This document shows, piece after piece, positions 1-11,610 of a DNA stretch of 64,000 nt; within the stretch, counting starts at the first letter, position 1, and every line of letters begins with the position of its first letter. Location: NCBI GenBank assembly GCA_020002185.1, contig CM034531.1, positions 46,306,029 through 46,370,028 of the forward strand. Reading direction: 5' to 3'. The notes beneath the pieces are model-generated. The model made no database searches. It worked only from the letters and a program-made list of their open reading frames with translations, and was not told the DNA's origin. The DNA is from Paraescarpia echinospica. Its lineage: Eukaryota > Annelida > Polychaeta > Sabellida > Siboglinidae. Both the position numbers and the translations under genes were made by a program.

Positions 1-1496
1 ACTCAAACCAACAACATATACGATATTATCGACATGCAATGGCACCCCAAACAACTCCCATTTTCACTTGCATTATTTTATAACAACTTAGACTACATCA
101 AGGGCAGCACCGAGAAAGTTATCAACGCCAATGTTTCCTTTGAATCAACATCGAAGAAATTTGTCTTGGCCTTAATTTACAACAAAATGGAGTTCATACT
201 CAAGAACATAAAAGCAACAAGTGAACGTCCACACACTGAATGCAAATGCTAGTTTCTACACAGCGCTCTATCGTGTCCTTAACTATTTCCGCTCAACATG
301 CGCAACGTCATCCATTAGATAGTATCTCAATGTACATCACCTCACCACCACCCAAAGGAAATCGTTTGACTCGCTCACCGATCGCTATCTCAAATTCTAG
401 TTTGGATTGCCCAATCATGGTGCCATATCTGCCATCATCTATAGCTTAGCGGTCCTAAATACGGCATCAGTATCACATCTCTATTCCCAACGCCACTGTG
501 TCGCTATAACAAAGACAATAAGGCTGGCGTAAGACTAGTCCAGATTCTTAACACCAAAATTGTCAGAGAAGCAAGTTTAGTACAGAAAGATCTAGTGACA
601 AGAAGGCCAGGCAATATTTCTAAGAAGCTGTCCCCTCCGGACTTTTTGTCATGAACAACCTAAAATCGAAAGTGAAAACCATGATTAGCACGGACGGATC
701 AATTTAAAGTGTGTCTAGATCATCTAAAACACCTGGTTGTCCGACGGTTTACGTAATTTCGAACAATCATAGAAAACACGCTACACAATTGTACGAATCC
801 TTATATGACAAGAACCATTACACCACAGAGAATATTCCGAAACACTAAGACCGTTATTTTTTTTCCATTTGTCGTAGACAAATCCCCAAGTTTAGCGCTT
901 GAAATGCAAACCATCTGGGTGGATGACGTTAGCATACCACCATTGGTACACACGCTGGCTCGATTAAAACCAGATTGAAATGCATATTGAAAGAAAACAA
1001 AATGTGTTCAAAATGAACAAGTGTACCACATAGATTAATGATATTAGCGATAATATGGTAAAATATCGTAATTACCATGAGTTAAAGTAGGTAGCAGAGG
1101 CTGTGACTGAGAAGCTACCAAGACATCACGAACGACAAATGTAGATCACTTGGAATAAAATAACAAATGAAACAACTTACTCAATATGTTTAAGAATTAG
1201 ATTTGTTAACCTCATCTCCATTTTTTTCAAATGCAACACTTTGACCCAAGACTGATTTAAATCATTTCGAATAGTCACTGTTAAGTAAATTATTATTAAC
1301 GCAATTTGTTAAACATATAATTATTAGTTATCCTGTCTATAATTTACTCCTGTGTGCGAATGAGAGAGGTGGATCAATGCTTCCAGTTTCTAGATACAAT
1401 ATCCCGTGTCAGCTTCCATGAATGAAAGCACCAAATACACTGGTCAGCTTGATGCACGTGCTCCAAAAGCATGCTCTGGTTTAATAAACAGAATCC
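1..1496. other. no recognisable gene
   Basis: Only short open frames (largest 72 codons at 34-252) without similarity that I recognise, codon structure or splice context. The sequence is AT-rich with many stops. A decayed mobile element is possible, but I cannot name a family. Confidence 0.4.
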
Positions 1497-1535
1497 TGAC
1501 AGACAGACAGACATACAGACAGACAGACAGACAGC

Positions 1536-1568
<33 letters not shown>

Positions 1569-1570
1569 GG
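1497..1570. repeat. (GACA)n microsatellite
   Basis: Tetranucleotide GACA/CAGA tract with two small interruptions (ACAT and a missing base). The open frame across it is a by-product of the repeat. Confidence 0.9.
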
Positions 1571-1639
1571 TAGACGTTGGATATGGATACTATAAAAATA
1601 CCTGGCAGTTCATCAACTCGAAAGAACTACACAAGCAAA

Positions 1640-1925
1640 GCAGGAGAACGTTAGCATCATCCTGAGAAGAAGAATACAAGAATGACTCGGACATCTCCTT
1701 TGAATGATCAATGATCTGTCAGCGAAAACAGCGTTGACTTGGATCCCAGAAGGGAACAGAAAAGGTGGCAGACAAGAAAGAACACGAAGACGAACGACGG
1801 AAGAATTGGATATTATTGCGGTGACTTTGGTCATAGCGACAAGGACAGCCCAAGACAGAGGGACCTTAGATATGACATCGGGAGAGCCTAATGTTTCACA
1901 CCTAGGCACGAACGAGATAAATACA
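1640..1925 (+). pseudogene. LINE reverse transcriptase C-terminal fragment (RTE-like)
   Basis: The frame at 1704-1928 reads SAKTALTWIPEGNRKGG, then RTRRRTTEELDI, then IATRTAQDRG. This is the familiar tail of RTE/Jockey-type endonuclease-reverse transcriptases: a 'KTALTW.PEGKRKRGRP..TWRR' basic block followed by 'AQDR..W'. Just upstream (about 1640-1700), in another frame, are remnants of the preceding 'RRRxxWLGHxLRM' block, so the copy is frameshifted. No RT catalytic domain is nearby; this is a 5'-truncated, decayed insertion. Confidence 0.65.
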
Positions 1926-2387
1926 TAAAGGACACCACGTCACTCACTACTCCTCCTGCGAGGCGGGTCAAGAGTGCAATAAAGCGGTTGTTTACAATGT
2001 GACGAGGAGTTTGCGTTGTCCTTGGCTTAGTCACTTGGGATCTCTGCTTGTTGCAGCTGTGGTGGACCCCAGGCGCGGAGAACGAACACGCGTCAATCAT
2101 AACATACTCCTTCTGCCGGGTTGCATCCATGCATTGCTTCATCTATCAAATCTCACCATATACATAATACACCTACCATACAACATTTACAGGGTGATGA
2201 TTCTGTAGTCAAGATTCACTACTTTATTGTATAATTGCCAAATACAAACGGGGCGCAGTTTTAAAGGTCCCTAATTATTGAATCAGGTTTGACCATTTTC
2301 TCCCCAAAATTTTGTTGATAATAAAAAATCGTAATAAGTGAAATAATTACGCTCATGAAAAGGTTCTGTTCCAGTTGTCATATATAT
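1926..2387. other. no recognisable feature
   Basis: Unique-looking AT-rich sequence, no coding signal seen. Confidence 0.35.
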
Positions 2388-2477
2388 ACAATATATATGT
2401 TAACATATTTTCATGTTATACAATTTTAACGTGTTCCTTGTGGGGATCACGCTGCGCCGGTTTACACTATGTAGACA

Positions 2478-2530
<53 letters not shown>

Positions 2531-2622
2531 CAGTGTCTACATAGGGTAAACCGGCGCAGCGTGATCCCCACAAGGAACACGTTAAAATTGTATAACATGA
2601 AAATATGTTAACATATTGTAAA
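2388..2622. repeat. large palindrome with (TA)n centre
   Basis: The left arm (about 2388-2481) and right arm (about 2530-2622) are reverse complements over roughly 90 bases, with one clear substitution (GTTTACACTATG versus GTTTACCCTATG) and a 4-base indel near the outer edge. The centre is an alternating TA run (about 2481-2530). It would extrude as a long hairpin. Foldback-type MITE or inverted duplication are both possible. Confidence 0.9.
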
Positions 2623-4150
2623 ATGTTCATGTATGTTGCCCGTGTTACTATGGTACGAATAGAAGCTCTAGATGAGTTAACAATAACAATAATAGCAGTA
2701 TCCAAAAACCGTCCTCCCCGTGTCATGTCTGCACCGATGATTTAAATGATACATGGTACACGTACAAAAACTTTTATTTTTGGAATCTGGTATCAATATT
2801 TATTTATTATCTATTAGGATAAATTGGTTAAGCGCCATGTATCCGGGTTATAGACATGCTCAAAGGCGTTGTTAGCATTAGTCGACGATCACCTGATTGA
2901 AACCCAGATGGTCAATCACTCAGAGTTCGGGCAAGGACCGCAGTCTTTTCTCTTAGATCGAGCTCTCAGATAGGACGTATGCGGCGTCACTCTCTCGCTA
3001 CCGTTGAGCCGTCACCGCGAAGTCGTCACACGACCGCCACGCTCGCAAACGACGCTTCCATCTCCATAATCAATACTTTAATACTTCTTTATACAGCTTA
3101 TATTCAGCCGATAGAATCACAAAACATATTCATTGACAAATAATGCATTTAAGCGAAAGGCCAAAACAACACGAGTGCCATTTATTAAGCTCGCTTTGTC
3201 CGAGATTGATGCATAAAATGCCGATAATGGGCTTCGGCTGTGATGTTTAAAAATAGGACGTGAAAGGCCGCTGAGCTAAAGACACGAGGGATCTAACGAG
3301 ACATCCCACGACGGAACTTATTGAACGGAAGGAGCAAGGAGGGCCACTTGAATGCTCCAACGAGTCCCGCCGGCCACGCGAGGCGACAAACAAGAATACG
3401 GGCAGCAGACGACGGCAGATGATACTCGGCGAGATATGTATTTATATGTTTTACAGCTATCTATAGAAGTAATCTTGTTTGTGTACAGCATAGACATATG
3501 TAAGCATGCATGCTTGCATATATATAATGTGTATGTGTAAATATTTACATACGTACGTTAAAGTGTGTTAACAACATGAATGCGGTTGTATGTATATACT
3601 GCATACTTAGGGCTATACAGCGTATATTGCATACATATAGTATTCGTAAATATGTAAAACATACATACATACATTCATATGCACGCACACACATACATAT
3701 ATACATACAGACACCGTTTAAACACATATATAAACACATGCATACAAACACACATATACATACGTTGCTATAAGTTTAATTTAGGGTCAACGGTTTGGCG
3801 ATGCTCCTGTCGATATCTTGATCGTCTACTGGCTGTGTTCACTGTCTGATGAAGATATCACATTAATGGCCTCGCCGCTATCACGACGACGCTGATATCG
3901 ACATATTAAGATTGGACGTGTGCTGGCTGGGGTCAGACGTGCTTCTACTAAAGCGCGTTAGGTCCACGGTCACTCAGCAACATGCTCAATCCAGCTGGAC
4001 ATTGGTCAATAGTGGTTGTTTGCACCAACATGGGTTGTCCAAAGCAGTGTAAATAACATATGGAACTTGGTAGAAAATGGATCTACTGTTCCAGATCTTT
4101 AAACAGAATTTGAAGTGTCTTTGACATTTGAACTTAGTACCCTTTTGTGT
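2623..4150. other. no gene seen; low-complexity ACATACAT tract
   Basis: No convincing coding sequence. Positions about 3480-3775 are rich in ACATAC/TATGTA words, which produce overlapping open frames on both strands. The rest is unremarkable. Confidence 0.4.
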
Positions 4151-4151
4151 G

Positions 4152-4270
4152 TCTATCCATCTGTCCGTCCGTCCGTCCGTCCGTCTGTCCGTCTGTCCGT
4201 CTGTCCGTCTGTCCGTCTGTCTGTCTGTCCTTCTGTCTGTCTGTCTGTCTGTCCATCTATCCGTCTGTTC
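4152..4270. repeat. (GTCC/GTCT)n microsatellite
   Basis: Alternating GTCC and GTCT tetranucleotides. Reading frames on both strands through it (PSVRLSVC / DRQTDRRT) are artefacts of the repeat. Confidence 0.9.
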
Positions 4271-4499
4271 GACTGCGAATATACTTACAAATTTCGAAAC
4301 GCACAGTATATATTGTAATTCAATTTCGTTCACTGTTAGTCTTGGTTAAAGAAAATATCTCAAAACGTTTTGTTCCAAAAAACGGGTTTATTATAAACAT
4401 CAATAGAACAATTGTAATCATTGTATCATCACGTGCTCGATCCACGCACAGGGACCAGGTAAACGGACGAGATGCGCACATTGGTAGCTCTGTTTAACA

Positions 4500-5778
4500 A
4501 GATTTAACAAGATTGCCATCCAGAAAATTAACTCTAGATGGCAGGTGGACGAGGAAGCCTTTTCGCTTATCGAGAGTCCAATACTTTTTATCTACGTGTT
4601 TCCCGCCCCTTTAAAGTATGTGTCGATTTTGTTTTAAACATATTCACGCTACTAGCACCAACATATTTCTATCAATATTTTCATAACCATTCAATATTTT
4701 AAACATTTCTATCTGATCTCCTCTCAATCTCCTAGTCTCTGGTGTTGTTAAACCACATTTTTTAGGCTTATTTCGTAACTAAGATCCCTCAGTTTTGGTA
4801 TCATTTTAGTTGCTCTCCTCTGCACTCTTTCTAGCATATCTATGTCCTTCCTGCGATATGGCCTCCACGCTTGAATACAATATACTAAATGAGGCCTAAC
4901 TATTGTTTTGTACAGCGGTATTATTAGCTCTTTTTCCTTATACGTTATGTTTCGCCTAATTAATCCAAGTATTTGATTTCCCTTTGAAGCTGCAATTCCG
5001 CACTGCTCTGAAACCTTCATATCAGCACTAATGGTTAACCCTAAGTCGTTTTCTTTTACAGTAGTACTTAGTACAGAACCTCCCATTGTATATTGTACAT
5101 CTTCGTTCCCATGTCCTGTGTGGAGGCATTTATATTTCCCAAAATTGAGCAACATTTGCCATTTTTCAGACCATTTTATCAATCTGTCAAGATCATCTTG
5201 TAAATGCTGTCTATCTTCATTCAGTTTAATCCTTCTAAACAATTTTGTATCATCCGCAAATTTCAATACCTTGCTTGTTATATCGTCGTTCAAATCGTTG
5301 ATATATATTAAGAATAATATAATAAGTCCCAGTACTGATCCCTGTGGTACCCCACTCAAAACTGATTTCCAGTTTGAAGCCTCCCCATCAACTACTACAC
5401 GTTGTCTTCTGTCAATCAGCCATTTTTTATCTAGTTTATTATACCATTTCCTATACCATGGGCCTTTAGTTTAAGCAGTAATCTTTGATTTGGCACTTTG
5501 TTGAAAGCTTTCTGAAAATATATGCAGATAATATATACTGGTGATCCTTTGTCTACCCACTTAGTGATGTCTTCCAAAAAACATAACACATTTGTTAAGC
5601 ATTACCTCGCTTTTAGAAACCCATGTTGAGATGAGTTTGTCAAGTTATGTTTAACAAGAAAATCCACCAAGTGATCTTTAATTAGTCTTTCTAATAATTT
5701 GCAAATCACCGACATTAAACTCACTGGTCTGCAGTTTCTCTGACTTGTTTCTGGAACCTTTTTTAAATAACGGTATAA
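4500..5778 (-). pseudogene. CR1/Jockey-like LINE, reverse transcriptase 3' part
   Basis: The minus-strand frame 5359-4748 carries SGVPQGSVLG, the catalytic box KFADDTKLF, then RPHLVYCIQAWRPYRRKDI and LERVQRRATKMI, all standard for non-LTR RTs. Frameshifted upstream parts reach to about 5778 (IPLFKKGS, then MSVICKLLER-type and GVPNQR-type blocks). Downstream remnants (LRGDQIEMFKILNGYENID) extend to about 4550. Several frameshifts and stops make it dead. The 5' half (endonuclease) is absent. Confidence 0.85.
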
Positions 5779-6525
5779 TTGTTGAGAACCTCTGCTCGGA
5801 TGCGACTGATCTCCTTCCTAACGTTCGCCTTCAGATATTCCAGCCTCTGATAATTGTCACCACGTTCTTTTCCATTACCTAGACATCCCCACAGGTGACA
5901 AATCGTCACTAAAGATAACATTGTCCCGAAAATCGGGCTCGTTTCCAATCCCCCGGGCAATGATGACACCAAAGACATGCCTTTCGCTCCTATCTTTTGG
6001 TTTGTTCGACAGCAAGATAGGTGTGTTACACAGATGCAAGTGCAGACCTGAATTAACGATTCTTCTTACTCTAAAGCGGGATGCTTATGCCGACGGATGA
6101 AGCATGTGTGTTATCTTCTTTAGTGAGGTTCAAGGCGCTTCGCTTAGAGTTTGGATCCTACCAAGTGTTCTCATGTTGTTCGTGCACGTTCACTGAGAGT
6201 TCATATGTTATCCTTCTAATGCGATACCAGTAGCTCTGACCGTCTGAACATATCTACACTTTTGATTGTTCTGTATTTTAGAATTCTTGTGTTTGCAACG
6301 TCCGTGTGAAATTGTCTCTAAATTCCAACATACGGTTTGCGCACTGAAATGTTTGTAATATTGTACACAGCTCGTTGACCAGAACAATATTTTTATTTGC
6401 CATGAGTAAAATTCTAAGTAGAACAACTTATGGACACCTTCATTTTTACCTTAATGCCAGGCGAAAAACAGAGAGAAAACATACAGGAATTCTAAAGGTT
6501 GTTAGTACATTTGGCTTACAATCAA
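5779..6525. other. no recognisable gene
   Basis: Sequence between two LINE pieces; no supported coding region. Confidence 0.35.
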
Positions 6526-6570
6526 ATTTAATGTCGGTGATTTGCAAATTATTAGAAAGACTAACAAAGT
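6526..6570 (+). repeat. short inverted copy of the neighbouring LINE
   Basis: About 40 bases (TTAATGTCGGTGATTTGC... onward) are the reverse complement of 5684-5724 within the minus-strand LINE and encode the same LMSVICKLLERL block on the plus strand. A GTTAGTACATTTGGCTT word is duplicated on both sides of it (about 6499 and 6568). Confidence 0.6.
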
Positions 6571-6615
6571 TAGTACATTTGGCTTTCCACACGCACAATC
6601 AAACAATCAAACAAT

Positions 6616-6735
<120 letters not shown>

Positions 6736-7675
6736 GCGCGTCCATCTGACCGCAGACCACGGTGGTTGGGCTGTCTTGGCCACCGACCTACTCAATCTCG
6801 TCGTAATTTCAATCATTGATTTGTTGACGATCGCGCCATCTATAGGGGCGATGCGACAGAGCGAGGCCGGCGTTTGACAGTGACGTAGCCCGTCCACATT
6901 GGTGACTGGCTGCCGCACCTCGCAGACCAACCCAATTGCCCACCTCAGTCCTTTCATTCTTACCTCTTGTCGTCAACGTCCAGCGGAGACATGGGCGATT
7001 GTTGCAGAGCAATCAACTATTGGACATGTTGCGTTGCTGCCAGAAGCAGGTCATAACATAACAACAGTTATCAGCGCATTCGCTGTGATATTATTAGGTC
7101 CCAAGTCCTCAAGATAGGAACAATGGTCATCAACTTTGGCTCATTGATTTATTATCGAGTGTAACATCAATTAAAGTGCCCAGTGTGCCCTATTCTTGAG
7201 ACACGGAGACAACAAAAGACAGGAATGCTACTATTAATACAAAACTAGCTTACACCCACCCATGGAACTACAAAGCAAGCGCAACAATTAGATCACCACT
7301 ATCGTGGCGTCATATGGAGAACTGATCACCACTCGGTTCTCTAAGGTGGGAGAAAGGCCCTTTCGTAAAGCACCGCATACCAAACACACGTGAGTAAACA
7401 ATTCCAAATAACTGTCGTTGTGTCGTTGTGTTTTCCTAAATGGTAGATCAGATTTCAAAGGTCCAAGGAACAGAATGAAGACAACGATGCGAGTGGACCT
7501 TGCCACCTGGGAGGGTATGCACTTAAAGTGTTCCAAAGTACGTGTATTAATGTATAGATAAATCGGGACATTGTTTTTTTTCAACTGACCGTCGAGTATG
7601 TGTGGATCAGTGTGACTAACATGTTCCTGATAATGTTGTTTCTTACAACGAGAGTCCATTCTATGTAATACACTA
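6736..7675. other. no recognisable gene
   Basis: Several open frames on both strands (for example 6899-7117 + and 7288-7659 -) have no motif or splice context that I recognise. Confidence 0.35.
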
Positions 7676-7760
7676 TTATATATATATATATATATAGTAG
7701 GTAGTATAGGGGGTAGTGTTTTAGATTTATGATATTATATATATATATATAAAATATCAT
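7676..7760. repeat. TA repeats flanking one orphan minisatellite unit
   Basis: Two TA runs (about 7676-7697 and 7733-7752) bracket a GGGGGTAGTGTTTTAGATTT word at about 7708. That word is one unit of the G-rich minisatellite found 450 bases downstream. Confidence 0.75.
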
Positions 7761-8098
7761 TATTTATGTCGATACCCATGCGGCACAATTAAAAGTATAT
7801 CCACTGTAGCATTTTAACTGCTCAAAAATGTCTTATTAAACAACACATCATTTGACTGATACCGCTTTGTGAATTTCAACGTCACCGTTCTGTACATATG
7901 CGAACAGCTGCTGACAATTTCCAATACTTGAGAACAAAGTCGATGGCGGCCCGGCATTGATGGGTCACGCGATGGTTAGCCTAACAACAGCTTCTCCTCA
8001 GTTGCACTTTTATCTTGTTAATGTCTCATTATGCCTAAATGAAATCAAAAATGTGTTCAGCTATATGTGTAACCAAATCAAGTTCTTCTGTTTCCTAG

Positions 8099-8158
8099 GC
8101 GTCGGAATTTTTTGAATATTGCCGGGAGCTGAAGTTCGCCAAGTCCGTTCGGAAGAAG
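8099..8158 (+). CDS. candidate internal coding exon, gene unknown
   Basis: Sixty bases are bounded by a strong acceptor (pyrimidine tract TTCTTCTGTTTCCTAG) and a strong donor (AAG|GTGAGG). They encode ASEFFEYCRELKFAKSVRKK without a stop. No gene is assigned and no partner exon was recognised, so it may belong to a gene with exons outside the window or be chance. The G-rich minisatellite starts within the first few tens of bases of the putative downstream intron. Confidence 0.4.
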
Positions 8159-8164
8159 GTGAGG

Positions 8165-8905
8165 GTGCTGTTGGAAATTGTTTGAGATTTGTCACGGGGG
8201 GGGTAGTGTTTTAGATTTGTCACGGGGGTAGTGTTTGAGATTTGTCACGGGGGTAGTGTTTGTCACGGGGGTAATGTTTTTTGTCACGGGGGTAGTGTTT
8301 GAGATTTGTCACGGGTGGTAGTGTTTTAGATTTGTCACGGGGTTATTTTGAGTTGTCACGGGGGTAGTGTTTGAGATTTGTCACGGGGGGTAGTGTTTGA
8401 GATTTGTCACGGGGGTAGTGTTTGAGAGGGTAAGATTTGTCACGGGATTTGTAGGTGGTGTTTGAGATTTGTTGTAGTGTTTTAGATTGTCACTCACGGG
8501 GGTTTGTCACGGGGGTAATGTTTTAGATTTGTCACGGGGGTAGTGTTTGAGATTTGTCACGGGTAGTGTTTGAGATTTGTCACGGGGGTAGTGTTTTTTG
8601 AGATTTGTCACGGGGGGTAATATTTTAGATTTGTCACGGGGGGTAGTGTTTGAGATTTGTCACGGGGGTAGTGTTTGAGATTTGTCACGGGGGGTAATGT
8701 TTTAGATTTGTCACAGGGGTAGTGTTTGAGATTTGTCACGGGGGTAGTGTTTGAGATTTGTCACGGGGGGTAGTGTTTGAGATTTGTCACGGGGGGTAGT
8801 GTTTGAGATTTGTCACGGGGGTAGTGTTTTAGATTTGTCACGGGGGGTAGTGTTTGAGATTTGTCACGGGGGATACTGTTTTAGATTTACCATGGGGTAG
8901 TGTTG
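8165..8905. repeat. G-rich 26-27 bp minisatellite
   Basis: About 27 degenerate copies of a unit close to TTTGTCACGGGGGGTAGTG plus TTTGAGA or TTTTAGA. G-run length varies from 3 to 8, and some units are truncated or rearranged (8440-8510). Confidence 0.9.
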
Positions 8906-9505
8906 GAGATTGTTTGTTATTGTGACCATCCTCCAGGCTCACAAAAACCATCAAACTGAACCAGCGCTTGCCGAAATATCGAGAGGACTAAACATATATC
9001 CAGCCCCAACCTAAATACTGGCTTCGGTGGGTGTTTTTCCACCAAAGGCCGGTACATGGAGGCTGCGTCAACTTTGGAAGACGAAGAACCCCAATACATT
9101 CAAATGTCAAATGTAACTTATAACGGTGGAAGGATATTTTAAAATCTGAACATTAAAACGCAGTTTGACGGTCAATGTTATAAAATAAAAACATAGGACC
9201 TACACATGGTATTGCTAAAAAACGCAACATATCACAGTAAGCACGGGTTGAACTGCTGGCACAGCTCCACTATACAGACGTTGTACCGCTGGTACCAACA
9301 TGCCCCCGCTGATGCAGCGCTGCGCAATGAGGTATTGTCGGTGTGAAACAATGCAAACTCCCAGAGCGTTTGATGTCTGGACGTGCCGCAAATACTACAG
9401 GCGCAAGGCGTTAACTAACCACAAAAACAGTTGTTTGTTTTCTTCGAAAGCGTAATTCATAGTGGGAGCTGCCATGGACGCGCGATGGCGTGGCAACGGG
9501 ACCAT
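8906..9505. other. no assigned gene; minus frame 9099-8917
   Basis: The minus-strand frame reads KHPPKPVFRLGLDICLV then ALVQFDGFCEPGG. It looks protein-like, possibly a repeat-derived fragment, but I cannot assign a family and see no splice context. Confidence 0.3.
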
Positions 9506-9725
9506 TCACTCGTGACGTCACGTCATCCGTGACGCAACGTCAATCGCGACGAAAAATCACCTGTGATGTTACGTCATTCATGACGCAACATCACTCATGA
9601 TATCGCTTCACTCGTGACGCAACGTCACCCGTGATACCACGTGACTCGTGAAGCTACGTCACCCGCAATATCGCTTCACTTGTGACGCAACGTTACGCAT
9701 ACGCAAAATCACTCGGGACGCCAGT
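9506..9725. repeat. 17-bp minisatellite with CRE-like words
   Basis: Thirteen consecutive units align to TCACTCGTGACGCAACG with 0-7 changes; one unit is 16 bases. The first unit contains the full palindrome TGACGTCA and many others contain TGACGCAA, resembling ATF/CREB half-sites. A looser set of similar words recurs at about 10035-10110. Confidence 0.8.
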
Positions 9726-10340
9726 GAAAGGCAGATGTACAATGTGCAGAGCCAGGACAGGACATACTCCACCTGTTGCCATTTTGAAACTTCAGAAATT
9801 TTTCTTCACCCCACGTTGCCTGTGTTTCTCTTGTTCGAAACACATCAAACCATTGGTTCATTCCACAGGGTTTCTAAATAGCAGGTTTTGTTAAATATCC
9901 TATGTAGGCGAAATGTAGAAAAAAAACGAAACCACAATGTAGGACATTTCTATATGTGAACATACTAACATATAAACTCCTGCGTTAGCCCTGGAAGAGG
10001 ATGTTAGGAACATTATATCATACGACACTCGATATCGTTCCTCTCGTGACGTCATCCAACTTATGACGCAAGCCCACTAGTGTCCGTTTAACGCCATCCA
10101 ATCGTGACGGAGACCATATAAACCTCAGTGCAAGCAATACAGCAACGTCAAGATTCACCAGACGTCCGGGTCATGCATAAGAAAACTAACTAGTTCGGCC
10201 TTACGACCGACCCGCGAGGATTTCAGGATAAAAGATCGAGTCGCTTCTCATCCGCTCTGGCGCGACGCCAATGACGTGACGTCAAAAGGGGCACGCGAAG
10301 CTAGCAGAAGCTCTAGAAGTGTACGGCCGGGGTAGACCGG
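9726..10340. other. no recognisable gene
   Basis: Unassigned sequence containing scattered TGACG words (10035-10110, 10260-10285) and leading into the CpG-rich block that starts near 10200. Confidence 0.35.
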
Positions 10341-10349
10341 GGTACTCAC

Positions 10350-10508
10350 GATCTTTCCGTTCAGCCGCTGCAGCTCATTCTCGGTCACTTTGCGCCGACT
10401 GTCCGACTGTCTCTGCCGCTTAAACTGGTTGTACTTGTGCACGAGAAACATGCCTGGCGCGTCGACCAAGGCCCGCCACGTCGAGCCCACCGCTCGACTT
10501 GCTGGCAT
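10350..10508 (-). CDS. candidate first coding exon in a CpG-rich block
   Basis: ATG at 10508-10506 opens a 53-codon frame (MPASRAVGSTWRALVDAPGM at its start, then a Lys/Arg-rich stretch KYNQFKRQRQSDSRRKV and ENELQRLNGKI). It ends at an excellent splice donor (AAGATC|GTGAGT, exon end 10350). The surrounding 10.2-10.76 kb is the most CpG-dense part of the left third of the window, as expected of a promoter. I cannot name the product; a basic, helical N-terminus is all that can be seen. The next exon would lie to the left, and I did not find it. Confidence 0.45.
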
Positions 10509-10917
10509 TTTGTGCCGAAAATGCACTTAAATCTTTCCTCATATAAAGCCCATCGATTTTCCACGTGCTCGGCCGCGACGCACGTGCGCGTGTCTTGCGG
10601 CAGATTAGCGCGCGCTGATTGGTCGTATCGACAGGCGGATCTCGGCCCGGAGACGTGCCGCAACCGCGGCGGCGGGTGCTGCCTCGCCACGGTCGGCGGG
10701 GGTCCGGTCAGATATTCGCCGTCTCACGCCGGAGACTCTCGCTTGGAGAGGGCAACAGAAACAACGCGCAAAACAAAAGAAAGCACAATCGACGTGGGGC
10801 AAATAATATATGTTGGTAGGCGTAGTCACGGTGATTGCACCTTTCTGTCGACAATCACGATGATTATACTATTGTGAACACAATCAATGTGATTATATTA
10901 TTTTGCGGTTCATTCTC

Positions 10918-11155
10918 TCAGATGAGTCTACGACAGAGGTTTGTCCACTTTCCTGAGTGAGATATTCTACTTCCTGTAGCAGAGACACCAGGTTGGATAA
11001 CTTTTAATATATCTTCCGAAAGACATAGGCAAAGTACGGTGAACGAAATCGCCCGAGTTTCAAAATAACAAATGAAATAGCCGGAGATGGATTCGAACCA
11101 CAATCCTCTCGATTGACGGTCCGATGACCTAACTAGTGGACCATCGCGCCCCGTT
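10918..11155 (-). mobile_element. tRNA-derived SINE
   Basis: On the minus strand from 11153 downward there is a tRNA-like head: GCGATGGTCCACTAGTTAGG (A-box-like) and, about 30 bases later, GGTTCGAATCC (B box, near 11091-11101). A non-tRNA body of about 160 bases follows. Acceptor pairing is poor, so it is a retroposon, not a working tRNA gene. The 3' boundary is uncertain. Confidence 0.65.
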
Positions 11156-11160
11156 AGCAT

Positions 11161-11610
11161 GTCGATTATTCGAACTGACACGTGTAAATTAGCCAAATCC
11201 CTAGATAATTTACAGTCGATGCAACATGGTAATCCGCTTTCGACATAGTTGAATAGTTTAACCACGAACAAAGCATGGTTTATTGTATTACCGGGTCCGC
11301 CCAGGTTTAATAAAAAGGTCACGCAACGGTGACATGATTCGTTAGACCTCTATACCGCAGGCATTATGATCATGTCCGATTCTGTGTGACAGCAACCAAA
11401 TAATTTTATTTAAAATACATGCGCAAGCAAATGTACACACACAATGTCACAGTTGGCGTCGTTGCAATAAACGTGTCCTTGATGGAACAAAATTCATACA
11501 TGTGATAAGCCAATGCTTCTCAACCCGTGTGCCGCGACAACCGCCCACGTCTGCCGCGGCATTGCTGGAAATTTAAATAAAAAGTAAGAATTTTGTTGTA
11601 TTGTATTGAA
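11161..11610. other. no recognisable feature
   Basis: Unassigned sequence between the SINE and the palindromic element. Confidence 0.3.

Noticed and set aside
34..449. Two overlapping plus ORFs near the left edge
   Set aside because: No recognisable motif, no splice signals checked as convincing; could be remnants of an old element but cannot be supported.
3986..4497. Ser/Val/Cys- and Asp/Arg-rich ORFs
   Set aside because: Translations of the (GTCC/GTCT)n tract.
11082..11153. Functional tRNA gene on minus strand
   Set aside because: Acceptor stem does not pair, and SINE-like body follows.
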